Source of the DNA: Colwellia sp.
GTDB lineage: Bacteria > Pseudomonadota > Gammaproteobacteria > Enterobacterales > Alteromonadaceae
Assembly (NCBI GenBank): GCA_029938115.1
Contig: JAPYOP010000034.1
Location: 12,510-49,328 of the forward strand
Length of the DNA: 36,819 nt
Direction: 5' to 3'
This document shows, one piece after another, positions 8,620 to 17,082 of this stretch (positions are counted from its first letter, which is position 1; each line of letters begins with the position of its first letter). The notes beneath the pieces are model-generated. The model was not told the DNA's origin and did not search any database. It was given only the letters and a program-made list of their open reading frames with translations. Made by a program: the position numbers and the translations under genes.

Positions 8620-9285
8620 CTATACATACCAATAAATCATGAAGAAATGACAAGTAGCGCCGCCCAATACAAATAAATGCCAAATTGCATGATTAAAAGG
8701 AATTTTCTTTTGTACATAGAAGAAAACACCTAGCAGATAAACCAACCCGCCAACAGCTAATAAAGTAACAGCATTATCAGGTAGTACTTTATACAGTTCA
8801 CCCAAGATAGTAAAAGAGATAAAGCCCATGCCAATATAGGTTGCTAAAGATATTTTTTTATATTTATGACCTAACTTAACTTTGAAAAATATACCGCCAA
8901 TGGCTATTCCCCAAATAACAGCCATTAAACTATAGCCTAAAGTTCCTTGCATACTAATTAGTAACAACGGTGTATAGGTGCCAGCAATAAGTAAGTAAAT
9001 TGCACAGTGATCGAGCAACTTAAACACTTGTTTTGCGCGTTCATTTGTTACCCCATGATAAAATGTTGAGGCGAGAAAAAGAGACAGTAAACTCCCACCA
9101 TATACGCTAAAACTAATAATACGCATAATGTCATTGTTAATAGAGTAACTTACATTTGCATTGGAAACTGAATAAGTAAGCAATAAAATCAAGGCAGCAA
9201 TACTTAACAAAGCACCTAAACCGTGACTCAAAGTATTCGCTAACTCTTCATTTTTACTGTAGTTTTTTATTTGATCTGTCATCAA
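8620..9285 (-). CDS. trhA: Hemolysin III / TrhA family (PAQR) membrane protein
   Basis: A 221-residue protein with about seven hydrophobic segments. It has the PAQR/hemolysin III signatures: ELANTLSHGLGA near the N-terminus, STFYHG in the second third, DHCAIYLLIAGTYTPLLL, and near the C-terminus NHAIWHLFVLGGATCHF. The conserved Ser, Asp and His residues of the presumed zinc site are all present. Bacterial members are linked to membrane fluidity homeostasis; the hemolysin name is historical. Two ATG codons lie in tandem at the start (9285 and 9282) and either could be used. Same strand as the oxygenase gene (about 100 nt apart) and the EF-hand gene, but each has its own spacing. Confidence 0.93.
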   Translation of the reverse strand: MMTDQIKNYSKNEELANTLSHGLGALLSIAALILLLTYSVSNANVSYSINNDIMRIISFSVYGGSLLSLFLASTFYHGVTNERAKQVFKLLDHCAIYLLIAGTYTPLLLISMQGTLGYSLMAVIWGIAIGGIFFKVKLGHKYKKISLATYIGMGFISFTILGELYKVLPDNAVTLLAVGGLVYLLGVFFYVQKKIPFNHAIWHLFVLGGATCHFFMIYWYV

Positions 9286-9414
9286 TCTATCTCAAGTTTC
9301 AGTGTACGCATGTAAGCTGATTAAAAAATAATAACAGAAAATAGTAAAAAAATGAAGTGATCAGACCAGAGGGTTGTAAAAAAAGGATGGGTTTGAAGTT
9401 AAATAGGGTGGGCG

Positions 9415-9436
9415 TTAGCCCTAAAAATAGGGCTAA
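9415..9436. repeat. Perfect 8-bp inverted repeat after the EF-hand gene
   Basis: Arms ttagccct (9415-9422) and agggctaa (9429-9436) enclose a 6-nt A/T loop, between the stop of the EF-hand gene and the trhA promoter region. A T-run is missing on both sides, so a Rho-independent terminator is only possible, not shown. Confidence 0.4.
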
Positions 9437-9467
9437 AATTAATATAAACAATCAGATAATGTAATAA

Positions 9468-9686
9468 TTATAAAGCTAACTCTATAACCATTTCTTTTAA
9501 TTCATCTTTAGAAATAGAATTGCTATGGTTTTTATCAAAACGATTAAAGATGGTTTCGCACATGCGGATACCTTTGTCTTGTAATAACACATCAATAAGT
9601 TCAACGAATTCGGTACGGCTAATGACGCCATCTTTATCTTCATCAAACACTTCAAATAACTCATCTACCCACTGATTTAATTCCAT
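9468..9686 (-). CDS. Small EF-hand calcium-binding protein
   Basis: A 72-residue acidic protein made of little more than one EF-hand pair. The first loop is DEDKDGVISRTEF and the second DKNHSNSISKDEL; both have acidic or oxygen ligands at positions 1, 3, 5 and 12, with Asn or Ser replacing Asp at two positions in the second. No signal peptide is present, so it should be cytosolic, which is unusual for a bacterial calcium sensor. The start codon has a strong site (gaaggaagcctcATG on the minus strand). No partner gene is obvious; upstream is the divergent hydrolase/ABC operon. Confidence 0.9.
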   Translation of the reverse strand: MELNQWVDELFEVFDEDKDGVISRTEFVELIDVLLQDKGIRMCETIFNRFDKNHSNSISKDELKEMVIELAL

Positions 9687-9870
9687 GAGGCTTCCTTCGG
9701 TAATTTAGGGGGAAATCAATAATTAAACTTTATCTTTTATTAAGGCGTTTGGGAATGGCTTTTTATAAATTTTTACAAATTGATTGATTTAAAAGAGCAG
9801 CAAAATCAAATAGAATACTTTAACTTTGTAACTAAATTGTTAAAAAGTAATAAATTGAGGGAAGAATAAA

Positions 9871-11352
9871 ATGATAAGAAGTTGGATGAATATACCCTTG
9901 TTAGCTTTGCTAGTAAGCGTTCAGACTTATGCAAATGATGAAAAACAGCAACTCACTTTTGAAAACTGTCATGTTGATGGTGTTAAAGCTCAAGTTAAGT
10001 GTGGGAAATTACAAGTACCTGAAAATTACGATAATATAAATGGTGAGCAAATCAGCATTAATTTTGTCGTATTACCCGCAATAGACAGCAGTGATAATAA
10101 AACGCCTTTGATGTTTTTAGCTGGGGGCCCAGGACAAGCCGCAGCGGAACTAGCATCGGGTTTACGTCGTGTATTTAATGAAGTACGTAAAACGCGTGAT
10201 TTAATTTTGGTTGATCAACGTGGTACAGGGGAGTCACACCCACTTCAATGTGAAGATGCATTAGACCAAGATATCTATTCAATAACACCTGAAGACTTTT
10301 CAGTTCAAGATATTAAAGATTGCCTAGCGAGTTTTAGTGGTGATTTAAGTCAATATAATAGTGAGAATGCTATTCGTGACTTTGATGCAGTAAGAGTCGC
10401 ATTAGGTCACAAACAAATTAATATTTATGGCGGTTCATATGGAACTCGCGCTGGTCTTGTATATATGCGCATGTTTCCTGACTCTCTGCGCAGTATTGTA
10501 CTTGATAGTGTCGGGCCGATAGAAGTACCTATTGGTTTGTTTGGTCAAAGTTCGGCGCGTTCATTTAATTTAATGTTAGAAAACTGTCAAAAAGAATTAA
10601 GCTGTCAACAGGCTTATCCTGAGCTTGGTCAAGAGTTTAAAGATCTAATGTCACGTTTAGAACAAGCCCCTGCAGAAGTAAATATTGCTCATCCACGACT
10701 AGGAATACAAACCACGTTTGTGATAAGCAAAGCAAAATTATTGGGTACTATACGTATGCAGTTATACTCAGTAGCCACACGGTCATTAGTGCCTTTAGTT
10801 ATTCATCAAGCTTATTTAGGTAACTATATGCCCTTAGCTGGGCTTGTTGCACGAACAGAAGGAGGGCAAGGGATATATATTGGTTTATTATTTAATATTA
10901 CCTGTAACGAAGATTTTCCTCGAATTTCAGTCGCTGATTTTGAAAAAGATGCTAATAATAACTTTGGGCAAGGCGACAGCCATTTCGGTTTTAAAATGGT
11001 TTGTCCATTATGGCCACAGTATCGCCCCAGTGAAGAATTTTATCAGGCCGTGACTGCTGATATTCCCACATTAATTTTATCAGGCAATTTAGATCCTGTT
11101 ACTCCACCAAGTAATGGTGAACACAGCGCTAAGTCTTTGCCAAATAATCATCATATAGTTGTTGAAAATGCAGCGCACACAGTTGCCATGAGTACTTGTG
11201 CTAGCGATATCATTAATGAATTTTTAACAAGCCTTAAACCTAAAGAGTTAGATGAATCTTGTTTAGAAGATGTGCCTAAAGAGTCATTTATGACTAATTT
11301 AAATGGTGGAACAATCAACATTGATAGCGCTATAGATGGAGGTAAAGACTAA
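9871..11352 (+). CDS. Secreted alpha/beta hydrolase, TAP-type peptidase
   Basis: A 493-residue serine hydrolase resembling tripeptidyl/prolyl aminopeptidases of the alpha/beta fold. Residues 1-21 form a signal peptide (LLALLVSVQTYA) for export to the periplasm or beyond. The oxyanion segment is FLAGGPGQ (82-89). DQRGTG lies at 115-120. The nucleophile is Ser189 in YGGSYGT, with Asp408 in SGNLDPVTPP and His436 in NAAHTVA completing the triad. The C-terminal third matches the TAP-like domain, and several cysteines could form disulfides in the periplasm. Its stop codon overlaps the ATG of natA by one base (TAATG), so translation is coupled to the ABC exporter genes. This suggests a joint envelope function, perhaps processing of an exported substrate, but that is inference. 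Confidence 0.9.
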   Translation: MIRSWMNIPLLALLVSVQTYANDEKQQLTFENCHVDGVKAQVKCGKLQVPENYDNINGEQISINFVVLPAIDSSDNKTPLMFLAGGPGQAAAELASGLRRVFNEVRKTRDLILVDQRGTGESHPLQCEDALDQDIYSITPEDFSVQDIKDCLASFSGDLSQYNSENAIRDFDAVRVALGHKQINIYGGSYGTRAGLVYMRMFPDSLRSIVLDSVGPIEVPIGLFGQSSARSFNLMLENCQKELSCQQAYPELGQEFKDLMSRLEQAPAEVNIAHPRLGIQTTFVISKAKLLGTIRMQLYSVATRSLVPLVIHQAYLGNYMPLAGLVARTEGGQGIYIGLLFNITCNEDFPRISVADFEKDANNNFGQGDSHFGFKMVCPLWPQYRPSEEFYQAVTADIPTLILSGNLDPVTPPSNGEHSAKSLPNNHHIVVENAAHTVAMSTCASDIINEFLTSLKPKELDESCLEDVPKESFMTNLNGGTINIDSAIDGGKD

Positions 11353-12137
11353 TGATACAAGTAAATAATTTACGTAAAACCTTTGGTGGTGGCAAAAAGT
11401 CTCCCTTTAGCAGCCTTATGGGAAATAAAGAACAAAGCGGTGTTATTGCGCTAGACGGTCTATCTTTTACTGCTAACGATGGTGAGATCACCGGAATTTT
11501 AGGTCCTAATGGCGCAGGTAAAACTACTTGTTTACGTACGCTTTACGGTTTGCTTAAAGCAGATGAAGGCAGTGCGACTATTGATGGTATTGATGTGGTT
11601 ACAAACCCGCTTGCTGCCAGAGCACGCTTAGGTATATTTCCAGATAAATTTGGTTTATACGAACGTTTAACTGCTTATGAGCAAATTGATTACTTTGCCA
11701 GTATTCATGGTTTACAAGGTGATGCTAAGCATCAAGCAATTGAAACAGTTATTAAAGATTTAGAGATGACTGAACTAGCTCACAGAAAAACCTTAGGCTT
11801 TTCTCAGGGACAACGTATGAAGGTAACTTTAGCGCAAGCACTAGTTCACCAACCCAAAAACTTTGTTCTTGATGAGCCAACACGTGGCCTAGATGTTATG
11901 AGTACACGAGTATTACGCAACTATTTAGCACGCTTTAAAGAAAAAGGTCATTGTATTTTATTTTCGTCACACGTAATGCAAGAAGTTGCTGCGCTCTGTG
12001 ATCGAGTGATTATTGTTGCCAACGGTAAATTAGCGGCAGAAGGAACACCGGCTGAACTATGTGAATTAGCAGGTGAAACTCAATTAGAGGAAGCCTTCGT
12101 TAAAATAATTGGCTCAGATGAAGGAGTAGCAGCATGA
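11352..12137 (+). CDS. natA: ABC transporter ATP-binding protein, NatA-like
   Basis: A 261-residue ATPase that would power the permease encoded downstream. Walker A is GPNGAGKTT (51-59). The signature is FSQGQ (150-154), a variant of LSGGQ. Walker B is FVLDEPT (171-177) and the switch histidine is in SSHVMQE (His207). A polar insertion rich in Gly, Lys and Ser (about 12-28) precedes the first core strand. NatA-type proteins pair with an ABC-2 permease to export sodium or other substrates; the true substrate is unknown here. The start overlaps the hydrolase stop by one base. The stop overlaps the ATG of the short duplicate ORF (ATGA), which in turn overlaps natB. Confidence 0.9.
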   Translation: MIQVNNLRKTFGGGKKSPFSSLMGNKEQSGVIALDGLSFTANDGEITGILGPNGAGKTTCLRTLYGLLKADEGSATIDGIDVVTNPLAARARLGIFPDKFGLYERLTAYEQIDYFASIHGLQGDAKHQAIETVIKDLEMTELAHRKTLGFSQGQRMKVTLAQALVHQPKNFVLDEPTRGLDVMSTRVLRNYLARFKEKGHCILFSSHVMQEVAALCDRVIIVANGKLAAEGTPAELCELAGETQLEEAFVKIIGSDEGVAA

Positions 12138-12283
12138 TCAATTCCAATATAAGCCAGTTTAAAGCACTCTTAACCAAAGAGTTAAAGGAAACGTTTCGTG
12201 ACAAACGGGATATGTTATCTGATGTGAGCGCTATGATGATGGCTTGTTCAACTGTCGCCATAATTAAAGGAGTAGCAGCATGA
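12134..12283 (+). pseudogene. 49-codon partial duplicate of the natB 5' end
   Basis: An intact short reading frame lies between natA and natB. It encodes MINSNISQFKALLTKELKE and continues with TFRDKRD, matching the start of NatB (MIQFKALLTKELKE, then AFRDKRA). A 32-nt stretch is identical (12155-12186 and 12286-12317). The frame ends in KGVAA, echoing the natA C-terminus (EGVAA), because the 18-nt junction aaggagtagcagcatgat occurs at both ends (12121-12138 and 12267-12284). It begins in an ATGA overlap with natA and stops in an ATGA overlap with natB, so ribosomes could pass through all three frames. It is best read as the remnant of a second, diverged permease gene with most of its body deleted. 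A leader-peptide role in coupling is possible. Confidence 0.75.
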
Positions 12284-13443
12284 TTCAGTTTAAAGCACTC
12301 TTAACCAAAGAGTTAAAAGAAGCATTTCGTGATAAGCGCGCCATGATGATGGCTATGATGATGGCAGTAATGGCGCCAATACTTATCTTTGCTATGTCAA
12401 AAGTGATGATTAAAGAAGCGGTAGAAACACCTGCTATTTATTTGAAAATGTCTGGCGTTGAATATGCACCTAAGTTAATTAAGGCGCTTGATGATGAAAA
12501 TATTTTATTGTTTAGTAATGTACCAAGCGATGAGAAAGTTATTTGGGATGATCGTAATCTGAGCTTAACGATTCCTGAAAGCTTTAATCAAGACATGTTA
12601 GATGGCAAAACCATTGATATCTATTTAAGTGCTGATTACAGTGAGAAAGCGAATAGATCGCCCGTACGCAGAATTAAAGACACTATCAATGATTACGCTC
12701 GCTCTATTGGTTATAAACGTTTGTTAGTGCGTGGTATTGATGTGCGCTTGTTGCAACCGATAAAAATTATTGAGCAGGATAGCTCTCTGCCTAATTCCAA
12801 TGCGATGATTATTTCGATGATGCTTGGTTTGTATTTATTAATGGCGGCATTTATGTCTGGTCTACCAGTAGCTATTGATGCAAGTGCAGGCGAGCGAGAA
12901 CGTAATGTTTTAGAAATGCTATTATGCCAACCAGTAAATACCATCAAAATAGTTAGCGCTAAGCTATGTTGTGCCAGTTTAATCGCCTGTATTGGTGTGT
13001 TGTTAACCTTAAGTTTAACGACATTTTCAGTAAGTTTTATTGATCTAACCAAAATTGGTGCTAGCTTTAGTTTAGATGCACTCACAATCACGGCATTATT
13101 ATTATTGTTATTGCCTATTTGCTTCTTTGCTTCAGCTTTACAGCTTTTTGTTGCCTTTCAATCGAAAAACTTTAAAGAAGCACAGTCAATGGTTTCTATG
13201 ATTATTATGTTGCCAGCGATGGTGCCCATGATCATGTTGTTTGTTGATGACAAACCTAAATGGCTTGATTGGTTACCTATTGCCGGTCAGTCTTTGATTA
13301 TGGAAGATCTTTTCAAAGGCCTGCCTGTACCGTGGTTGTTATTAACATTTACTGGCTTAGTTACTATCAGCATGACCGTTATATTAGTGCTATTGATGGC
13401 GAAAAAGTTACGTTCTGAAAAAGTAGTCTTAGCGCTAAGTTAA
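12280..13443 (+). CDS. natB: ABC-2 type permease, NatB-like
   Basis: A 387-residue membrane component of an ABC exporter. The N-terminus is a short basic amphipathic stretch (LLTKELKEAFRDKRAM) followed by the first transmembrane helix with many methionines. A soluble loop of about 130 residues follows, presumably periplasmic, then five or so helices in the C-terminal half. The motif SAGERERNVLEMLLCQPV, typical of NatB/ABC-2 permeases, sits at about residues 204-221. It should dimerise and pair with NatA. The start codon lies in the stop of the short duplicate ORF (ATGA), with aaaggag just upstream. The gene is followed by a clear terminator, so it closes the operon. Confidence 0.92.
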   Translation: MIQFKALLTKELKEAFRDKRAMMMAMMMAVMAPILIFAMSKVMIKEAVETPAIYLKMSGVEYAPKLIKALDDENILLFSNVPSDEKVIWDDRNLSLTIPESFNQDMLDGKTIDIYLSADYSEKANRSPVRRIKDTINDYARSIGYKRLLVRGIDVRLLQPIKIIEQDSSLPNSNAMIISMMLGLYLLMAAFMSGLPVAIDASAGERERNVLEMLLCQPVNTIKIVSAKLCCASLIACIGVLLTLSLTTFSVSFIDLTKIGASFSLDALTITALLLLLLPICFFASALQLFVAFQSKNFKEAQSMVSMIIMLPAMVPMIMLFVDDKPKWLDWLPIAGQSLIMEDLFKGLPVPWLLLTFTGLVTISMTVILVLLMAKKLRSEKVVLALS

Positions 13444-13471
13444 GCTCTTCTTCAAAGTACCCTGAATTTTT

Positions 13472-13500
13472 AATGGCGCACTCTATGCGCCATTTTATTT
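13472..13500 (+). terminator. Intrinsic terminator after natB
   Basis: The perfect 9-bp arms aatggcgca (13472-13480) and tgcgccatt (13486-13494) enclose the loop ctcta, followed by ttattt. It ends the hydrolase-natA-natB operon. Confidence 0.85.
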
Positions 13501-13825
13501 GTTAAACTTCATTCCTGTCGATTTAAATTCAATATTTTAGCTTTGTTTCTGTATTTTATTTGTTGTAACTTGTCTTTTAGTCGGTTATATTCTTTGTCAT
13601 CTAAAATATATTGTTCTTAACGTTTGTTGTGTTGTTTTCTTCCTTTTGTTCTATTTGTTATTAGCTTATAAAAAAGATGGCATAAGACAAGACAAAATGA
13701 ACTAAAACACAGTATTTTTAACGTGTACATTTTGAGCTAATTCAGGCAGAATACGCGCATAATTTTTAGACCTTTTTTATTATCTTACATACAACATTTT
13801 TAAGTTGTTTATTAGAGGAAAAACC
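13501..13825 (+). promoter_or_regulatory. AT-rich leader and promoter region of glyA
   Basis: About 325 nt without a gene. It is very T-rich on the plus strand in its first half (13510-13660) and changes to A-rich afterwards. A possible promoter lies near 13730-13770 (ttgagc, and cataat about 20 nt later), but the spacing is poor. I looked for PurR-like and MetR-like sites, known regulators of E. coli glyA, and for a glycine riboswitch, and saw no convincing match. The glyA ribosome site is agagga, 7 nt before the ATG. Confidence 0.35.
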
Positions 13826-15085
13826 ATGTTTACTCGTGATATGAATATTGCCGATTTTGATGCTGAACTATATCAAGCAATGAGCAATGAAGTTGTGCGT
13901 CAAGAAGAGCACATCGAATTAATTGCTTCTGAAAACTACTGTAGCCCGCGTGTTCTTGAAGCACAAGGCTCACAATTAACCAATAAATATGCTGAAGGTT
14001 ACCCTGGCAAGCGTTATTACGGTGGTTGTGAATATGTTGATGTTGCTGAGCAGTTAGCGATTGATCGTGCTAAAGAATTATTTGGCGCTACTTATGCCAA
14101 TGTTCAACCACATGCTGGTTCTCAAGCAAATGCTGCAGTTTTTCAAGCACTTGTTACACCAGGTGGAAAAGTTTTAGGTATGAGCTTAGCGCATGGTGGT
14201 CATTTAACTCATGGCTCACACGTAAACTTTTCAGGTAAATCATACGAAGCATTTCAATATGGTCTTCATCCTGAAACAGGCGATATTGACTATGATGAAG
14301 TTGAACGTTTAGCTAACGAACATAAACCTGAAATGATCATCGGTGGTTTCTCTGCGTTCTCTGGCATTGTTGATTGGGCGCGTATGCGTAAAATCGCTGA
14401 CAGTGTTGGCGCTTACTTCTTCGTTGATATGGCTCATGTTGCTGGTCTAATTGCTGCAGGTCTTTACCCAAATCCTGTACCACATGCACATGTTGTAACT
14501 ACCACAACTCATAAAACATTAGCGGGCCCACGTGGTGGTTTAATTGTTTCTGCTTGTGATGATGAAGCTATTTACAAAAAGCTAAACAGTGCAGTATTTC
14601 CAGGTGGCCAAGGTGGCCCATTAATGCATATTATTGCTGCGAAAGCTGTTGCATTTAAAGAAGCACTTGCACCAGAATTTAAAGAATATCAACAGAATGT
14701 TCTAGATAACGCTAAAGCCATGGTTGCTGTGTTACAAGAACGTGGTTATAAAGTAGTATCAAACGGTACTGAAAACCACTTGTTGTTGCTTGATCTTATT
14801 GATAAAGATATCACAGGTAAAGATGCAGATGCCGCTTTAGGTAAAGCGCACATCACAGTGAACAAAAACTCTGTACCAAATGACCCTCGTTCTCCGTTTG
14901 TAACTTCTGGTTTGCGTCTTGGTACTCCTGCTATTACCCGTCGTGGTTTTGGTGTTGAAGAAACTAACGCACTAACAGGCTGGATTTGTGATATTTTGGA
15001 TGATATCAATAACGAAGGCGTTATTGCTAATGTGCAAGATCAAGTAAAAGAACTGTGTTCTCGTTTTCCTGTATACCAAAAATAA
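13826..15085 (+). CDS. glyA: Serine hydroxymethyltransferase
   Basis: A 419-residue PLP enzyme that interconverts serine and glycine while making 5,10-methylene-tetrahydrofolate, the main one-carbon source. The length is normal for bacteria. The chosen ATG gives [12 protein letters not shown] and has gagga upstream; a possible start 21 nt earlier would overlap that site. Motifs: [19 protein letters not shown] (folate and substrate contact), [43 protein letters not shown] with the PLP lysine in THKT, and near the C-terminus [15 protein letters not shown]. It is flanked by terminators on both sides, so it is a monocistronic unit. Confidence 0.98.
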   Translation: MFTRDMNIADFDAELYQAMSNEVVRQEEHIELIASENYCSPRVLEAQGSQLTNKYAEGYPGKRYYGGCEYVDVAEQLAIDRAKELFGATYANVQPHAGSQANAAVFQALVTPGGKVLGMSLAHGGHLTHGSHVNFSGKSYEAFQYGLHPETGDIDYDEVERLANEHKPEMIIGGFSAFSGIVDWARMRKIADSVGAYFFVDMAHVAGLIAAGLYPNPVPHAHVVTTTTHKTLAGPRGGLIVSACDDEAIYKKLNSAVFPGGQGGPLMHIIAAKAVAFKEALAPEFKEYQQNVLDNAKAMVAVLQERGYKVVSNGTENHLLLLDLIDKDITGKDADAALGKAHITVNKNSVPNDPRSPFVTSGLRLGTPAITRRGFGVEETNALTGWICDILDDINNEGVIANVQDQVKELCSRFPVYQK

Positions 15086-15123
15086 GCTTAAATAATTAAC
15101 CAAAGTTTGGTTAGTTAGTTTAA

Positions 15124-15152
15124 AATGGTCGCTATTAGCGGCCATTTTTTTT
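15124..15152 (+). terminator. Intrinsic terminator after glyA
   Basis: Arms aatggtcgc (15124-15132) and gcggccatt (15138-15146) pair with one G-U and enclose tatta. A run of eight T residues (15145-15152) follows. Confidence 0.88.
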
Positions 15153-15165
15153 GCAATAAAAAAAT

Positions 15166-15250
15166 TATGTCGATGTAGGCCGTCAGAAGCGAAGCAGACA
15201 TGACAAAACACTTAGTTGATGCGATGTTTTGGTCGAGGCACGACTATATG
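15166..15250. repeat. Intergenic repeat-like segment before nrdR
   Basis: Between the glyA terminator and nrdR lies a stretch with words seen in other gaps of this window: gtcgatgtagg near 15170 (compare tgtaggtcgatg at 31-42) and cgaggcacgac at 15234-15244, which recurs exactly at 17059-17069 between ribD and ribE. No reading frame is supported. It is probably a degenerate palindromic repeat and may also hold the nrdR promoter. Confidence 0.35.
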
Positions 15251-15315
15251 TTTCTACATTATTTAAGAAGTTAAATCAGCATAACGTAAGCATCAATTTA
15301 TACATAAGGTAAACC

Positions 15316-15813
15316 ATGTACTGTCCATTTTGTCGCGCACAAGAAACCAAAGTTATTGACTCACGCTTAGTCTCTGATGGTCATCAGATCAGACGTCGTC
15401 GAGAGTGCTTAGCTTGTCATGAGCGTTATACCACGTTTGAAACAGCAGAATTAGTAATGCCACGTATTATTAAGCGTGATGGCACGCGTGAGCCGTTTAA
15501 TGAAGACAAAATGCGTAGTGGTTTAATGCGAGCATTAGAAAAACGTCCAGTAAATACCGAACAAGTTGAGCTTTCAATTAATAAATTGAAATCACAAATG
15601 CGCGCTACTGGCGAGCGAGAAATTACCAGTGAAATGCTGGGTAACCTGTTAATGACTCAATTAAAAGAGTTGGACAAGGTTGCTTATCTACGTTTTGCTT
15701 CCGTCTATTTATCATTTGAAGATATTAGTGAATTCGCTGATGAAGTCGCTCGTTTAGGTAAAGAAAACTTAGGCAAAGAAAAAAGCGGTAAGATCAAAGC
15801 GGTTAAAAAATAG
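15316..15813 (+). CDS. nrdR: Transcriptional repressor NrdR
   Basis: A 165-residue zinc-ribbon/ATP-cone repressor that shuts down ribonucleotide reductase genes when dATP/ATP is bound. The N-terminal zinc ribbon has CPFC (3-6) and CLAC (about 32-35), framed by the signature [17 protein letters not shown]. The ATP-cone follows (about 49-139), starting with [19 protein letters not shown] Lys-rich tail ends the protein. It heads the conserved order nrdR-ribD-ribE-ribBA; the ribD start is only 9 nt after its stop. No NrdR box was looked for successfully in this window, and no nrd genes are present. Confidence 0.97.
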   Translation: MYCPFCRAQETKVIDSRLVSDGHQIRRRRECLACHERYTTFETAELVMPRIIKRDGTREPFNEDKMRSGLMRALEKRPVNTEQVELSINKLKSQMRATGEREITSEMLGNLLMTQLKELDKVAYLRFASVYLSFEDISEFADEVARLGKENLGKEKSGKIKAVKK

Positions 15814-15821
15814 GACGTAAA

Positions 15822-16994
15822 GTGTTTAGTAAGCAAGATAACCATTTTATGGCATTAGCGATAAAGCTAGCCAAACAAGGTCATTATACAACGTCGCCAA
15901 ACCCAAGAGTGGGTTGTGTGCTAGTGAATAGTGTCGATGGTAAAGAGCAAGTTATAGGCACAGGTTTTCATCAAAAAACCGGCCAAGGTCATGCCGAGGT
16001 TAATGCGCTGTTACAGGCTAGAAATGAATTTTCAGATGAGATAAAAGGTGCAACCGCGTATGTTACCTTAGAGCCGTGCAGCCATTTTGGTAGAACACCA
16101 CCTTGCGCCCAAAGTTTAATTGATGCTGGCATAAAACGCGTTGTCGCTGCCATGGTTGATCCAAATCCTGAAGTTTCTGGCCGTGGCTTGAAAATGCTAG
16201 AACAAGCGGGAATCAACACCGAATATGGTCTACTAGAAAATGAAGCCAAAGCACTGAACTTGGGTTTTATTCAACTGATGACTCAAGGTGTACCTTATGT
16301 GCGGGTAAAGTTAGCCGCAAGCCTTGATGGCAAAACGGCCATGCAAAGTGGCGAAAGTAAGTGGATTACTTCTGCTGATGCTAGGCGTGATGTACAAAGA
16401 CTTAGAGCACAAAGTTGTGCCATTATTTCTGGCGCAGATGCTATTTTAACTGACAATGCTAAAATGACAGTACGTTGGTCAGGGTTGGGTAAATTACAAG
16501 AAAGCTACCATAAAGAACAACTTCGCCAACCGGTGAGAGTTGTTATCGATAGTCGCAATCGCCTTACTCCAGAACTTGATTTTTTTCACCATGAATATAC
16601 TGTTATTTTAATTCGCGGCGAAATTGATGAGACAACCCTTGAAAACTTACCTGCGTGGCCTCATTTCGTAGAGCAAGTACAATTGCCAATGATTAAAAAT
16701 CATCTTGGCGAAAACAAAACTGATTTGCGCGCATTATTGAAGATGTTAGGGCAACGAGATTTGAATGATGTTTTGGTTGAATCTGGTGCAAACTTAGCCG
16801 GTGCATTTTTTGAGCAAGATTTAGTAGATGAACTTATACTATATCAAGCGCCTAAGTTAATGGGCGGAGATGGAAAAAATTTAGTAGAAATGCCAAATAT
16901 AACCTCATTGTCGCAGGCGAAATCGTTATCTATTACCGATGTTCGCATGTTGGGTTGTGATATCCGTATTACGGCTAAACTAATAAACAATTAG
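15822..16994 (+). CDS. ribD: Riboflavin biosynthesis deaminase/reductase RibD
   Basis: A 390-residue bifunctional enzyme that deaminates the pyrimidine intermediate from GTP and reduces its ribose side chain. The N-terminal deaminase (1-145) has the zinc motif GHAEVNAL and, later, EPCSHFGRTPPC with both cysteine ligands. The reductase follows (about 150-390), with PYVRVKLAASLDGKTA, SGADAILTDNAKMTVR and VLVESGANLAGAFF. The start is GTG at 15822, preceded by ggacgtaa 3-10 nt away; an ATG at 15849 would cut into the first helix and is less likely. The gene lies 9 nt after nrdR and is probably translated from the same message. Confidence 0.96.
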   Translation: MFSKQDNHFMALAIKLAKQGHYTTSPNPRVGCVLVNSVDGKEQVIGTGFHQKTGQGHAEVNALLQARNEFSDEIKGATAYVTLEPCSHFGRTPPCAQSLIDAGIKRVVAAMVDPNPEVSGRGLKMLEQAGINTEYGLLENEAKALNLGFIQLMTQGVPYVRVKLAASLDGKTAMQSGESKWITSADARRDVQRLRAQSCAIISGADAILTDNAKMTVRWSGLGKLQESYHKEQLRQPVRVVIDSRNRLTPELDFFHHEYTVILIRGEIDETTLENLPAWPHFVEQVQLPMIKNHLGENKTDLRALLKMLGQRDLNDVLVESGANLAGAFFEQDLVDELILYQAPKLMGGDGKNLVEMPNITSLSQAKSLSITDVRMLGCDIRITAKLINN

Positions 16995-17006
16995 AAAACT
17001 AAATCT

Positions 17007-17070
17007 AGTCGATGCAAGTCTCGGCCTGCATGAATGGTGTAGGTTGCCACGAGTAAAACGAGGCACGACA
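17007..17070. repeat. Degenerate palindromic repeat between ribD and ribE
   Basis: The 88-nt gap holds gtcgatgcaagtctcggcctgcatga, then gtgtaggttgccacgag and cgaggcacgac. The pair tgccacg (17045-17051) and cgaggca (17059-17065) forms an imperfect stem. Words gtcgatg, gtagg and tgcatga recur in the elements at 31-84 and 30767-30825, and cgaggcacgac recurs exactly at 15234-15244. A noncoding repeat within an operon is the simplest reading. Confidence 0.4.
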
Positions 17071-17082
17071 AAAAGGAAAATT

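Noticed and set aside
13501-13825. Glycine riboswitch or PurR/MetR sites ahead of glyA
   Set aside because: I found no glycine aptamer core and no good match to the PurR or MetR consensus by eye.
17044-17082. Longer N-terminus for riboflavin synthase
   Set aside because: The added residues (MPRVKRGTTKRKI) come from the intergenic repeat, and the catalytic N-terminus MFTGI must start at 17083.
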